A DNA stretch of 64,000 bases, taken from positions 2,108,001-2,172,000 of the forward strand of contig NZ_CP059139.1 in the NCBI RefSeq assembly GCF_014109765.1, written 5' to 3'. This DNA comes from Pseudomonas berkeleyensis (GTDB lineage Bacteria > Pseudomonadota > Gammaproteobacteria > Pseudomonadales > Pseudomonadaceae). The notes under the pieces were generated by a model. That model saw only the letters and a program-made list of their open reading frames with translations. It had not been told where the DNA came from and did no database searches. Positions 1 to 7,216 of the stretch are shown one piece after another; the stretch's first letter is position 1; each line of letters starts with the position of its first letter. A program made the translations under genes and the position numbers.

Positions 1-59
1 GGCCGCTCGCATTGGCGGCAGGGTACGTTCTACTCATCAGGGATATGGCAGCGGCATGA
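1..59 (+). CDS. 3' end of an upstream gene, partial
   Basis: A frame is open from the window edge (codons start at base 3). It encodes a short hydrophobic tail ending LLIRDMAAA and stops with TGA at 57-59. That stop overlaps the ATG of the next gene as ATGA, the same coupling used between several genes in this cluster, which is why I think it is a real gene end and not chance. Only about 18 residues are visible, so no family can be named. It would be the first visible member of the plus-strand operon. Confidence 0.4.
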   Translation, partial: PLALAAGYVLLIRDMAAA

Positions 60-2383
60 CCGAACAGATTCTGGCTTTTTCCACCAAGGCGGGTTCGCTC
101 GCGCTGCTCGACGGTCGCCTGCACAGTGCCTGCGTATTGCCGCAGGTGATCTTCAGCGTCGCGCAGTGGCGCGAGAGCGCTGAAGCCTGTCTGGCCGAGG
201 TACGCGCCAAGGGCTGGGCCAGCATGGCCGTGCGCAGCAGCAGTAGCCGTGAGGATGGTGAGCAGTCGTCGGCCGCCGGGGCGTTCGACTCCTGCCTCAA
301 CGTCGACACCTACGGCTTGTCGGCCGCCATCGAGCAGGTGCTCGAGTCGATGGGCGGGCAGGGCGCCAGTGCGCACGATCAGGTCTTCGTCCAGCCCATG
401 GTCGGCGACGTGCGCATGGCCGGGGTTGGGTTTGGCATCGACCCGGCCACGCTGGCGCCGTACTTCGTGATCAACTACGACGAGAGTAGCGGACGCACCG
501 ATGCCGTGACCTCCGGGCGCTCCAACGAGCTGCGTACTTTCTATGCCCATCATGCGGCCGGTGAATTGCCGGCCACGCTGGCCCCAGTGGTGGCGCTTCT
601 GCGCGAGTTGCAGGCGTTGTTCGGGCGCCAGGCCATCGATATCGAATTCGCCGTGGACGCGCAGGCACGGCTGTACCTGCTGCAGGTACGACCGCTGGTG
701 CTCGGCGCCGAACCGGCCGATGTCCAGGCGCATGGCAAGCTGGTTCGCCTGATTCACGATCGCATTGCTCAGGGCATTCGCCCGCAACCCTTCCTGCATG
801 GCGAGCGCACCGTGTTCGGGGTGATGCCGGACTGGAATCCAGCCGAGATCATCGGTGTGCGACCACGGCCGCTGGCGCTGTCGCTGTACCGTGAGCTGGT
901 GACCGACATGATCTGGGCCTACCAGCGCAACAACTACGGCTACCGCAACCTGCGCAGCTTCCCGCTGATGCTGCATTTTCACGGACTGCCCTACATCGAT
1001 GTGCGTGTCAGCTTCAACTCCTTCATCCCGCGCGACATCGACGGTGCCCTGGCTGACAAACTGGTCAATTACTACATCGAGCGCCTGTTGGCCGCGCCCA
1101 ATCTGCATGACAAGGTCGAGTTCGAGATCGTCTTCTCCTGCTACACGCTTGATCTGCCGCAACGCCTGCAGGCCCTGCAGGATGCGGGGTTCACCGAGGC
1201 CGAGTGCCGGCGCCTGGCCGACAGCCTGCGCGAGCTGACCAACCGTATCGTCCACAACGAAACCGGCCTGTGGCGCACTGACCGACAGAAGCTCGACGTG
1301 CTGTTGGCCAGACGCGACGAGATCCTCGGTGCCGATACCGATCCGGTGACGCGCATCTACTGGCTGCTGGAAGACTGCCGTCGTTACGGTACGCTGCCGT
1401 TCGCCGGGCTGGCGCGGGCCGGCTTCATCGCCGTGCAATTGCTGCGTTCGCTGGTCACCGTGGGCGTGCTCGACCAGAGCGAGTACGACGCGTTTCTCAA
1501 CGGTCTATCCACGGTCAGCGGGCAGATGACTCAGGATCTGGCGCAGCTGGATCGCACCACCTTCCTGGCGCGCTACGGCCACCTGCGGCCAGGCACTTAC
1601 GACATCCTTTCGCCGCGCTACGACGAGGCGCCCGATCTGTATTTCGACTGGCACAATCTGGCGGTCGAGGCGCGCCACGACAGTGCCCGTTTCGCCCTGT
1701 CGCTGGCGCAGATGCGCGAGATCAGCCGCCTGCTCAGCGAGCACGGGTTGTCCCATGACGTGGTGGGATTGTTCGATTTCCTCCAGGCCGGCATCGAATT
1801 GCGCGAGTACGCCAAGTTTGTGTTCACGCGCAATCTGTCCGATGCGCTGTCGCTGTTTCGTGAATTGGGCCATGACCTGGGCTTCAGCGCCGAGGACATG
1901 TCCTACGCCAACATCCAGTTGATCAAGGAGCTGCATGCTGCCAGCGCCGATCCCCGGGAACTGATCGCTGCCAGCATCGAGGAAGGGCGCCGGCGCTACG
2001 GCGAAACCTGCCAGATCGTCTTGCCGCCGCTGATCACCCGCGCCGAAGACGCCTTCTGTTTTCACCTACCGCAGGCCGAGCCGAATTTCATCACCCAGCG
2101 CCAGGTGACTGGCGCGGTGATGGACTACCACCAGCGCGACCAGTTGCACGGGGCCATCGTCATGATTCCCAGCGCCGACCCTGGGTTCGACTGGATCTTC
2201 TCTCACCGCATCGCTGGCTTCATCACCGCCTATGGCGGTACCAACTCGCACATGGCCATCCGCGCCAACGAACTTGGCCTGCCTGCCGTGATCGGTGCAG
2301 GAGAGGTGCTTTATCGCAAGTGGGCTGCCGCGCAGATGCTCAACATCGACTGCGCTAACCGACGCGTCGAGGTGTTGCGGTGA
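56..2383 (+). CDS. L-glutamine kinase-like dikinase (Cj1418 type)
   Basis: 775 residues. Residues about 55-220 match the ATP-grasp (PPDK_N) domain of PEP synthase: AVRSSSSREDGE near 58-69, VFVQPMV near 110, and DIEFA...LLQVRP near 197-215. The last 90 residues are the swivelling phosphohistidine domain with GGTNSHMA; His732 is the predicted phospho-acceptor. The PEP-binding TIM barrel of PEP synthase and PPDK is absent and a roughly 450-residue middle region replaces it, so this is an ATP-driven phosphotransferase on another acceptor. The family with this layout beside the next two genes is the Campylobacter jejuni glutamine kinase Cj1418, which makes L-glutamine phosphate, AMP and Pi. The glutamine substrate is inferred from gene context. 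The frame stays open to the window edge, but ATG 56 overlaps an upstream TGA. The stop overlaps the GTG of the next gene. Confidence 0.75.
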   Translation: MTEQILAFSTKAGSLALLDGRLHSACVLPQVIFSVAQWRESAEACLAEVRAKGWASMAVRSSSSREDGEQSSAAGAFDSCLNVDTYGLSAAIEQVLESMGGQGASAHDQVFVQPMVGDVRMAGVGFGIDPATLAPYFVINYDESSGRTDAVTSGRSNELRTFYAHHAAGELPATLAPVVALLRELQALFGRQAIDIEFAVDAQARLYLLQVRPLVLGAEPADVQAHGKLVRLIHDRIAQGIRPQPFLHGERTVFGVMPDWNPAEIIGVRPRPLALSLYRELVTDMIWAYQRNNYGYRNLRSFPLMLHFHGLPYIDVRVSFNSFIPRDIDGALADKLVNYYIERLLAAPNLHDKVEFEIVFSCYTLDLPQRLQALQDAGFTEAECRRLADSLRELTNRIVHNETGLWRTDRQKLDVLLARRDEILGADTDPVTRIYWLLEDCRRYGTLPFAGLARAGFIAVQLLRSLVTVGVLDQSEYDAFLNGLSTVSGQMTQDLAQLDRTTFLARYGHLRPGTYDILSPRYDEAPDLYFDWHNLAVEARHDSARFALSLAQMREISRLLSEHGLSHDVVGLFDFLQAGIELREYAKFVFTRNLSDALSLFRELGHDLGFSAEDMSYANIQLIKELHAASADPRELIAASIEEGRRRYGETCQIVLPPLITRAEDAFCFHLPQAEPNFITQRQVTGAVMDYHQRDQLHGAIVMIPSADPGFDWIFSHRIAGFITAYGGTNSHMAIRANELGLPAVIGAGEVLYRKWAAAQMLNIDCANRRVEVLR

Positions 2384-2982
2384 GGGTGGTGCTGGTCAGT
2401 CAGCGCGTCGATGTGCTGGCTGACCGCGGCGAGCGCCGCGATGCACTGGATCAGCGCCTGGCGGACTGGCTGGCGAGCCACGGGTTGTTGCCGGTGCCGG
2501 TGCCCAATCGGGCCAAGCGCCTGGACGCCCTGTGGACGCAACTGAAGCCCGCCGCCGTGGTGCTCAGCGGCGGCAATGACCTGGCCGAGTACGGCGGCGA
2601 TGCCCCGGAACGTGATGCTGTCGAACGCGCGCTGCTGGCGCGGGCCATGGCCGAGCAGGTGCCGCTGTTTGCCCTGTGCCGTGGTGCGCAACTGCTGCTC
2701 GATGCCTTCGGCAATCGCCTGGAACGGGTGGGCGGGCATGTCGGTACGCGTCACCGTCTGCTGATCGACGGACGTGAGACCGAGGTCAACAGCTACCACC
2801 AATGGGGGTGTCGTTCGCTGGCGGCGCCCCTTGAAGTCCTGGCACGCAGTGAAGATGGCGTGATCGAGGCCTTCTTTCATCCGCAGCTGCCGCTGCTGGG
2901 CGTGATGTGGCACCCCGAGCGGGAAGCGCCCTTCGCCGAGCTGGACGGCCTGCTCCTGAATCGCTGTCTGAACAAGGAATGA
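2380..2982 (+). CDS. Class I glutamine amidotransferase fold hydrolase (gamma-glutamyl-CDP-amidate hydrolase-like, Cj1417 type)
   Basis: 200 residues, peptidase C26 / class I glutamine amidotransferase fold. The nucleophile elbow is FALCRGAQLL with Cys100. The rest of the triad is His178 and Glu180 in GVMWHPERE. VLSGGNDLAEY near residues 61-71 is the usual oxyanion region of gamma-glutamyl hydrolases. GTG start at 2380 overlaps the stop of the kinase gene (GTGA), so translation is coupled. In Campylobacter the protein at this place (Cj1417) releases glutamate from CDP-L-glutamine to give cytidine diphosphoramidate. That specific reaction is inferred here from the neighbours; the alternative is a generic gamma-glutamyl-GABA hydrolase. 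Confidence 0.72.
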   Translation: MRVVLVSQRVDVLADRGERRDALDQRLADWLASHGLLPVPVPNRAKRLDALWTQLKPAAVVLSGGNDLAEYGGDAPERDAVERALLARAMAEQVPLFALCRGAQLLLDAFGNRLERVGGHVGTRHRLLIDGRETEVNSYHQWGCRSLAAPLEVLARSEDGVIEAFFHPQLPLLGVMWHPEREAPFAELDGLLLNRCLNKE

Positions 2983-2989
2983 GCTTTCC

Positions 2990-3730
2990 ATGACACGTGC
3001 CATCATCCTCGCTGCCGGGCGCGGCAGCCGCATGGGCGAGCTGACCGCCGAACAGCCCAAGTGCTTCGCTCGCCTGCACGGTCGTCGTCTGCTGGACTGG
3101 CAACTGCAGGCGCTGCGTGGAGCCGGTATCGAGCGCCTGGCCCTGGTGCGGGGGTATCGCGGCGAGTGCTTTGACGAGCCGCTGACCTACTTCGAAAACC
3201 CCCGTTGGCAACAGAGCAACATGGTGCGCACCCTGCTGGCCGCAGATGCCTGGCTGTCAGCGGAGGCCTGCATCGTCAGCTATAGCGACATCTTCTACAG
3301 TGCCGCCACCGTGGCGACCCTGAGCCGGGTCGAGGCCGACCTGGCGATTGCCTATGACCCGCACTGGCATGCGCTGTGGTCACAACGTTTCGCCGACCCG
3401 CTGGCCGATGCCGAGAGTTTCCGTCTGGATGCCAGCGGTAATCTGGCAACCATTGGCGAGCGTTGTCAGAGTGTCGCTGAGATCGAGGGACAGTACATGG
3501 GCCTGCTCAAGTTCACCCCGTCCGGCTGGGCACAGGTGCGCGAGTTGTTGCTGCAGCGAGGCGACGAGGCGATAGACCGTTTGGACATGACCAGCCTGCT
3601 GCGCTTGATGCTGCAGGCCGGCCTGCCAATCGCTGTGTCACCGGTACAAGGCCCCTGGGGGGAGGTGGACGCTGCCGATGACCTGGCGCTCTATCACCGA
3701 CTGTTCACCCCAGAGGCGCTACACGCCTGA
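2990..3730 (+). CDS. Nucleotidyltransferase (CTP:phosphoglutamine cytidylyltransferase-like, Cj1416 type)
   Basis: 246 residues, NTP_transferase fold. The N-terminus AIILAAGRGSRMGELT followed by PKCF is the nucleotide-binding signature LAAGxGxR...PK. YSDIFYSA near residue 100 supplies the metal-binding aspartate region, and GPWGEVDAADDLALY near the end is typical of phosphocholine cytidylyltransferase-like enzymes. It starts 7 bases after the amidotransferase stop. In the Campylobacter pathway the equivalent (Cj1416) joins L-glutamine phosphate to CMP from CTP. Sequence alone cannot exclude another phosphorylated acceptor such as phosphocholine. Confidence 0.72.
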   Translation: MTRAIILAAGRGSRMGELTAEQPKCFARLHGRRLLDWQLQALRGAGIERLALVRGYRGECFDEPLTYFENPRWQQSNMVRTLLAADAWLSAEACIVSYSDIFYSAATVATLSRVEADLAIAYDPHWHALWSQRFADPLADAESFRLDASGNLATIGERCQSVAEIEGQYMGLLKFTPSGWAQVRELLLQRGDEAIDRLDMTSLLRLMLQAGLPIAVSPVQGPWGEVDAADDLALYHRLFTPEALHA

Positions 3731-3745
3731 ACGACTACGCGTTCA
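3728..3745. terminator. Short inverted repeat spanning both convergent stops
   Basis: TGAACG (3728-3733) and CGTTCA (3740-3745) form a 6-bp stem with a 6-base loop. The two arms contain the stop codons of the convergent cytidylyltransferase and formyltransferase-like genes. There is no T-tract, so a bidirectional terminator is only a possibility. Confidence 0.25.
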
Positions 3746-4468
3746 GTCTGCCGCGCCGGGCAGGCTGAGCAGCGCCAGGTGCTTGAGCACCGGGTGAATG
3801 ACGTAGTAGGTGTTGCCCTGTTCGGCTTCCTGCTGCAACACCACGTCCAGTTCGCCGCTGGCCTGATAGCGGCGCAGCACCTCCAGCAGCAGGTCGGCGC
3901 GGATCGCCGTGTCGTAGCGGCGGTCGATGTCGGTGCCCAGCGGCGGTGCCGGGTAGCGTTTGCGAGCCAGTACCGGGCCGGTGTCGATTTGGGTATCGAG
4001 CAGAATGGCGCTGGCGGCGCAGACACCTTCTTCCAGCAGGCTGTAGTAGACGGTCGTGCTGCCACGGTAGTCGGGCAGCCAGCCGCTGTGCACGTGCAGC
4101 AGCGGGATGCCCAGTTCGATCAGGGGCGGTTTGACGATCTGCCCGCCATACCCTGAGAAGATCACCAGGCGCGGTGCCCGCTCACGCACGGCATCGATGA
4201 CCTGCTGATAGTTGATGTCGCGTGTTGCCAGGCAGGTGATGGGTACATCGCAGTCGGCCAGGGTGCGGCTGAGGGGTATGCCCAGATCCGGCAGCAGAAC
4301 TCCCATCAGCTCTCGGGCAGGCTCGCTCGGCGTCGTGGGGGATTGCGGCGCCTCGCCGAGCAGCAAGGCGTGGGAGGGCATCAGGCCATGGGCAGCCAGG
4401 GTCTGCACGTAAGCCTGGCTGCGCGCACTGTGCGCAGCGATCAGCAGAACGTCGTCGAGGTGGGTCAT
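3743..4468 (-). CDS. Formyltransferase-family protein with altered active-site motif
   Basis: 241 residues, related to the catalytic domain of methionyl-tRNA and GAR formyltransferases. GIPLLHVHSGWLPDYRG (residues 120-136) aligns with the family motif NxHxSxLPxYRG, and IDTGPVL (161-167) carries the conserved Asp162. The catalytic Asn of the family is His125 here, so formyl transfer may be altered or lost. Start ATG at 4468 was chosen because it overlaps the upstream stop (ATGA); a longer frame to 4657 runs inside the neighbour. It is the last gene of the four-gene minus-strand operon. It may formylate an amino sugar or modify the phosphoramidate group; neither is shown. Confidence 0.7.
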   Translation of the reverse strand: MTHLDDVLLIAAHSARSQAYVQTLAAHGLMPSHALLLGEAPQSPTTPSEPARELMGVLLPDLGIPLSRTLADCDVPITCLATRDINYQQVIDAVRERAPRLVIFSGYGGQIVKPPLIELGIPLLHVHSGWLPDYRGSTTVYYSLLEEGVCAASAILLDTQIDTGPVLARKRYPAPPLGTDIDRRYDTAIRADLLLEVLRRYQASGELDVVLQQEAEQGNTYYVIHPVLKHLALLSLPGAAD

Positions 4469-5040
4469 GGGGCGAGCTCCACGTTGGCCTGCGATGCAAT
4501 GCGAGCGACCCAGTCCTGTTCGGCCGCGATCAGCCAGGCGAGCTGAGCGCCCTGGGCCGGGCTCAGGCGCGGGAGAATCGAGATCAGGCTGTCGATGACC
4601 TTGAGCAAACCATTGAGAAAGGGCAGGGCGCCAGGCTGCTCGGACAGGTGCAGGCACAGCGCGGCGAATTGCAGGTAGAGTTCCAGGTCATCGTAGCCGC
4701 TGTCGGCGACCGCTTTGTAATTCGCGTCATAGCGGCGGTGCAGGCGCTTGCTGACCTCGAAGCGTTGCAGCAGACGTTCGGCCAGGCGCCGCTTGCTCGG
4801 TGCATCCGCGGCCGCGTGCAGCAGGTCGGCCAGCAGCGCAGCCGTATCCACATGGTGTGCGTTTCGTTCGGCGGCCACTGGTAACGGCACGGCCTGCGCT
4901 GGTGGCAGTTGCATCAGCGCCGCCTGACGGCTCGCACGCCAGGCCGGGAAAAAGGCTGCGCCGTGGTACTGGCTGTAGAAGTAGGTGTTGCGTTCCTCGA
5001 GCCGATCACCCTGGCTGTAGGGGTAGTCGATGTCGCTCAT
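4465..5040 (-). CDS. Hypothetical protein of the phosphoramidate locus
   Basis: 191 residues, no family recognised. It begins MSDIDYPYSQGDRLEERN, has a Pro/Ala-rich stretch near residues 45-60, and is then largely helical with conserved-looking FYSQYHGAAFF near 21-31. No signal peptide or membrane segment is seen, so it is probably cytoplasmic. Both ends overlap neighbours by four bases (ATGA), so it is translationally coupled between the APS-kinase-like and formyltransferase-like genes and very likely works with them. Confidence 0.75.
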   Translation of the reverse strand: MSDIDYPYSQGDRLEERNTYFYSQYHGAAFFPAWRASRQAALMQLPPAQAVPLPVAAERNAHHVDTAALLADLLHAAADAPSKRRLAERLLQRFEVSKRLHRRYDANYKAVADSGYDDLELYLQFAALCLHLSEQPGALPFLNGLLKVIDSLISILPRLSPAQGAQLAWLIAAEQDWVARIASQANVELAP

Positions 5041-5558
5041 GCCATCGATCCCTGTGCTCGTTGCAGGATGTCACGGGCCAGTTCGGCGATGTCGGCTGGT
5101 TGGCTGGTGTCGATTTCCAGATCCGCTGCGCTGGGGGGCGGGAAGGGAATATCCACGCCCACCATGTCGCTCATCTCGCCGGCCAGCGCCTGGCGGTAGA
5201 GCCCCTTGGTGTCTCGTTCGACCAGCGTCTGCATCGGCGGGTTGAGGTAGACCTCGTAGTAGTGGCGAAAGCGTGTGCGGTTGAGCGCACGCAGATCGGG
5301 GAAGATCGACAGGATGCTGCACACCACGTTGATCTCCTGCGCATCGAGCCAGGCGCACAGCTCGAAGATGCGCTCGGCGTTGAGACGCCGCCCTGCCAGG
5401 CTGTAGTCCGCGGCCTGGGTGTCCTGGCGGAAGATGCGCCGAACCTCGTCGCCGTCCACCAGCAGAGTATTGGCTGCCTGCTGCTTCCATTGGCGGGTGA
5501 TTTCGCGACCGAGCGTGGTCTTGCCCGAGCCGGACAGGCCGATCAACCAGATGACCAT
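5037..5558 (-). CDS. APS-kinase-like protein, probable CDP-amidate kinase (Cj1415 type)
   Basis: 173 residues, P-loop kinase of the APS kinase family. Walker A is GLSGSGKTT at residues 7-15, followed by LLVDGDEVRRIF, NAERI, INVVCSI and RDTKGLY in the APS-kinase order. Start ATG 5558 overlaps the stop of the upstream transferase gene by one base; a longer frame to 6089 lies inside that gene. No sulfate-assimilation genes are near. Its partners are the Cj1416/1417/1418 counterparts, and Cj1415, also annotated cysC, phosphorylates the 3'-OH of cytidine diphosphoramidate. I therefore infer that role. A true CysC making PAPS cannot be excluded by motif. Confidence 0.72.
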   Translation of the reverse strand: MVIWLIGLSGSGKTTLGREITRQWKQQAANTLLVDGDEVRRIFRQDTQAADYSLAGRRLNAERIFELCAWLDAQEINVVCSILSIFPDLRALNRTRFRHYYEVYLNPPMQTLVERDTKGLYRQALAGEMSDMVGVDIPFPPPSAADLEIDTSQPADIAELARDILQRAQGSMA

Positions 5559-6622
5559 CAGCCTCTCCCTGCCAGGGAGCGGGCACTGTTGGCGATCGCC
5601 ACAGCGGCTACCTGACCGGCATAACCATAGAACGGTGCGAAGTAGTACTGGCTGAGGGTCTTGCGGATCGGTCGCTGGGCCTCCCACAGACCGGCATCCT
5701 CCAGCAACTCTTCGAGGCGACCGCTGTGCTGGTTGCCAAGATGAGGCAGGTATTTGCGCAGCCAGATGTCCGAGGAGTCCTCGCCCATCAGCGGGTCGGC
5801 TTCGGCGTTGGGCAGGTCGAGGAGCAGCACGTTGCGATCGGTGTAGATGCCGCCGAAGGCGGAGCCACCGTAGTCGCACAGCAGGAAGTCGGCGAGCTGG
5901 AACAGCTCGACGTTGTCGATATGTTCGCGGATCACGCAGGTGAAGCGCTCCAGCTCGCGCATGCGCGCCGGCTCGTCGGTGATGGTGATCGGGTGGGGTT
6001 TGACGATGACGTTGTAGCGCGCCTGCAAACGTGCGACTGCGGCAGCGAACAGGTCGATCGAGCTGAGCGTGCTCCAGGTCGGCAGCCACACCACGGTCTG
6101 CCGGCTGGGGTCGAGCTTCAGCTCGGTCAGGCGCACCGTGCGATCCACAGGCTGATTGAAGAAACGATCGAAGCGAGGGTAGCCCATCTGGATCTTCAGC
6201 GTGTCTTGGCAGAATTCCAGATGCTCAGCCTGATAAGGACCGAAGCAGAGGATGCTGTCGTACACCTGGTTCCAGGACTGGAAGTTCCAGCCAGCCTTAC
6301 CGTTGGCATACATGAACCGCAGGTTGTAGCGGCCGATGGACTTGGGCAGGTAGGGTGAGTCGGGGCCACGCAGGTAATGCTGGGGGAAGTTCGACACCAG
6401 GGTGGTGTAGCGCTCTTTGCGCGCGAGCATTTCCCGTGCGTCGCGCCACGGCAACTGATACCGCTGGCAGCCGGCGACCACGGCGTCGATGTCCTGCTGC
6501 GTCTTGCCGGTAACGGCGATCTCCACACTGCCTGCCGGCAGATGCTGCCAGACCGCATGGTAGTGATTGAACATCTCAGGGTTGTGAATCAGAAAACCGA
6601 AGCGTTCGAGTTCGCTAGCCAT
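5558..6622 (-). CDS. CDP-glycerol glycerophosphotransferase-like transferase
   Basis: 354 residues, resembling the TagB/TagF CDP-glycerol:glycerophosphotransferase family. It has WLPTW at about 179-183, VKPHP at 207-211, and the C-terminal block CDYGGSAFGGIYTDRNVLLLD at about 249-269. Members transfer a phosphorylated group from a CDP donor with release of CMP. It is the first gene of the minus-strand operon and overlaps the kinase gene by one base (TGATG). Because the pathway beside it produces a CDP-linked phosphoramidate, it is the best candidate for the transferase that moves this group onto a glycan. Transfer of a glycerol-phosphate-like group is the alternative. Confidence 0.7.
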   Translation of the reverse strand: MASELERFGFLIHNPEMFNHYHAVWQHLPAGSVEIAVTGKTQQDIDAVVAGCQRYQLPWRDAREMLARKERYTTLVSNFPQHYLRGPDSPYLPKSIGRYNLRFMYANGKAGWNFQSWNQVYDSILCFGPYQAEHLEFCQDTLKIQMGYPRFDRFFNQPVDRTVRLTELKLDPSRQTVVWLPTWSTLSSIDLFAAAVARLQARYNVIVKPHPITITDEPARMRELERFTCVIREHIDNVELFQLADFLLCDYGGSAFGGIYTDRNVLLLDLPNAEADPLMGEDSSDIWLRKYLPHLGNQHSGRLEELLEDAGLWEAQRPIRKTLSQYYFAPFYGYAGQVAAVAIANSARSLAGRG

Positions 6623-6750
6623 GCCGTCCCGTCCTGGCGATTACCGATGCGCCATGTTACTGGAAATTAACCGGCGGTTGAGGCGCTTCTTCCGTGACGC
6701 TTCAGGCTAGGCTTGCTACGCTCGAAACTTCTCTCAAAGGCAGTCCATAC

Positions 6751-7215
6751 ATGGCATCGATCCATCCGTCCGCGGACGTCAAAAGCCAGTTGATTGGTGA
6801 GGGCACCACGGTCTGGCAGTTCGTGGTGATCCTCGCGCAGGCGCGCATCGGCCGCGACTGCAATATCAACGCCCACTGCTTCATCGAGAACGACGTGGTG
6901 CTCGGTGATCGGGTTACGGTGAAATGCGGCGTGTACCTGTGGGACGGCCTGCGTGTCGCCGACGATGTTTTCATCGGTCCCAACGCCACCTTCACCAATG
7001 ACCGATTGCCGCGTTCCAAGCAATATCCCGACAGCTTCCCGCAGACCGTGATCGAACGCGGCGCCTCCATTGGTGCCGGGGCGGTCATCCTGCCAGGCCT
7101 GACCATCGGCGCCGGTGCCATGGTCGGCGCTGGCGCGGTGGTGACCCGCGACGTTCCTGCCCGCGCGCTGGTCGTTGGCAACCCTGCACGTATCGTGCGT
7201 TACCTGGATGAGTGA
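6751..7215 (+). CDS. Hexapeptide-repeat N-acetyltransferase (FdtC/QdtC-like)
   Basis: 154 residues of left-handed beta-helix hexapeptide repeats, for example [26 protein letters not shown] and [10 protein letters not shown]. The family includes the acetyltransferases that finish dTDP-3-acetamido-3,6-dideoxyhexoses. ATG 6751 ([10 protein letters not shown]) fits the family start; a longer frame to 6694 adds an unlikely leader. The next gene overlaps or abuts its stop. With the aminotransferase and ketoisomerase downstream, the predicted role is N-acetylation of dTDP-Fuc3N or dTDP-Qui3N. Confidence 0.8.
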   Translation: MASIHPSADVKSQLIGEGTTVWQFVVILAQARIGRDCNINAHCFIENDVVLGDRVTVKCGVYLWDGLRVADDVFIGPNATFTNDRLPRSKQYPDSFPQTVIERGASIGAGAVILPGLTIGAGAMVGAGAVVTRDVPARALVVGNPARIVRYLDE

Positions 7216-7216
7216 C

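Noticed and set aside
56..2383. Phosphoenolpyruvate synthase
   Set aside because: The ATP-grasp and phosphohistidine domains are present but the PEP-binding TIM barrel is missing, and the neighbours point to a glutamine kinase.
5037..5558. CysC of sulfate assimilation
   Set aside because: The P-loop and family motifs fit, but no cysD, cysN or cysH gene is near and the operon partners match the phosphoramidate pathway.
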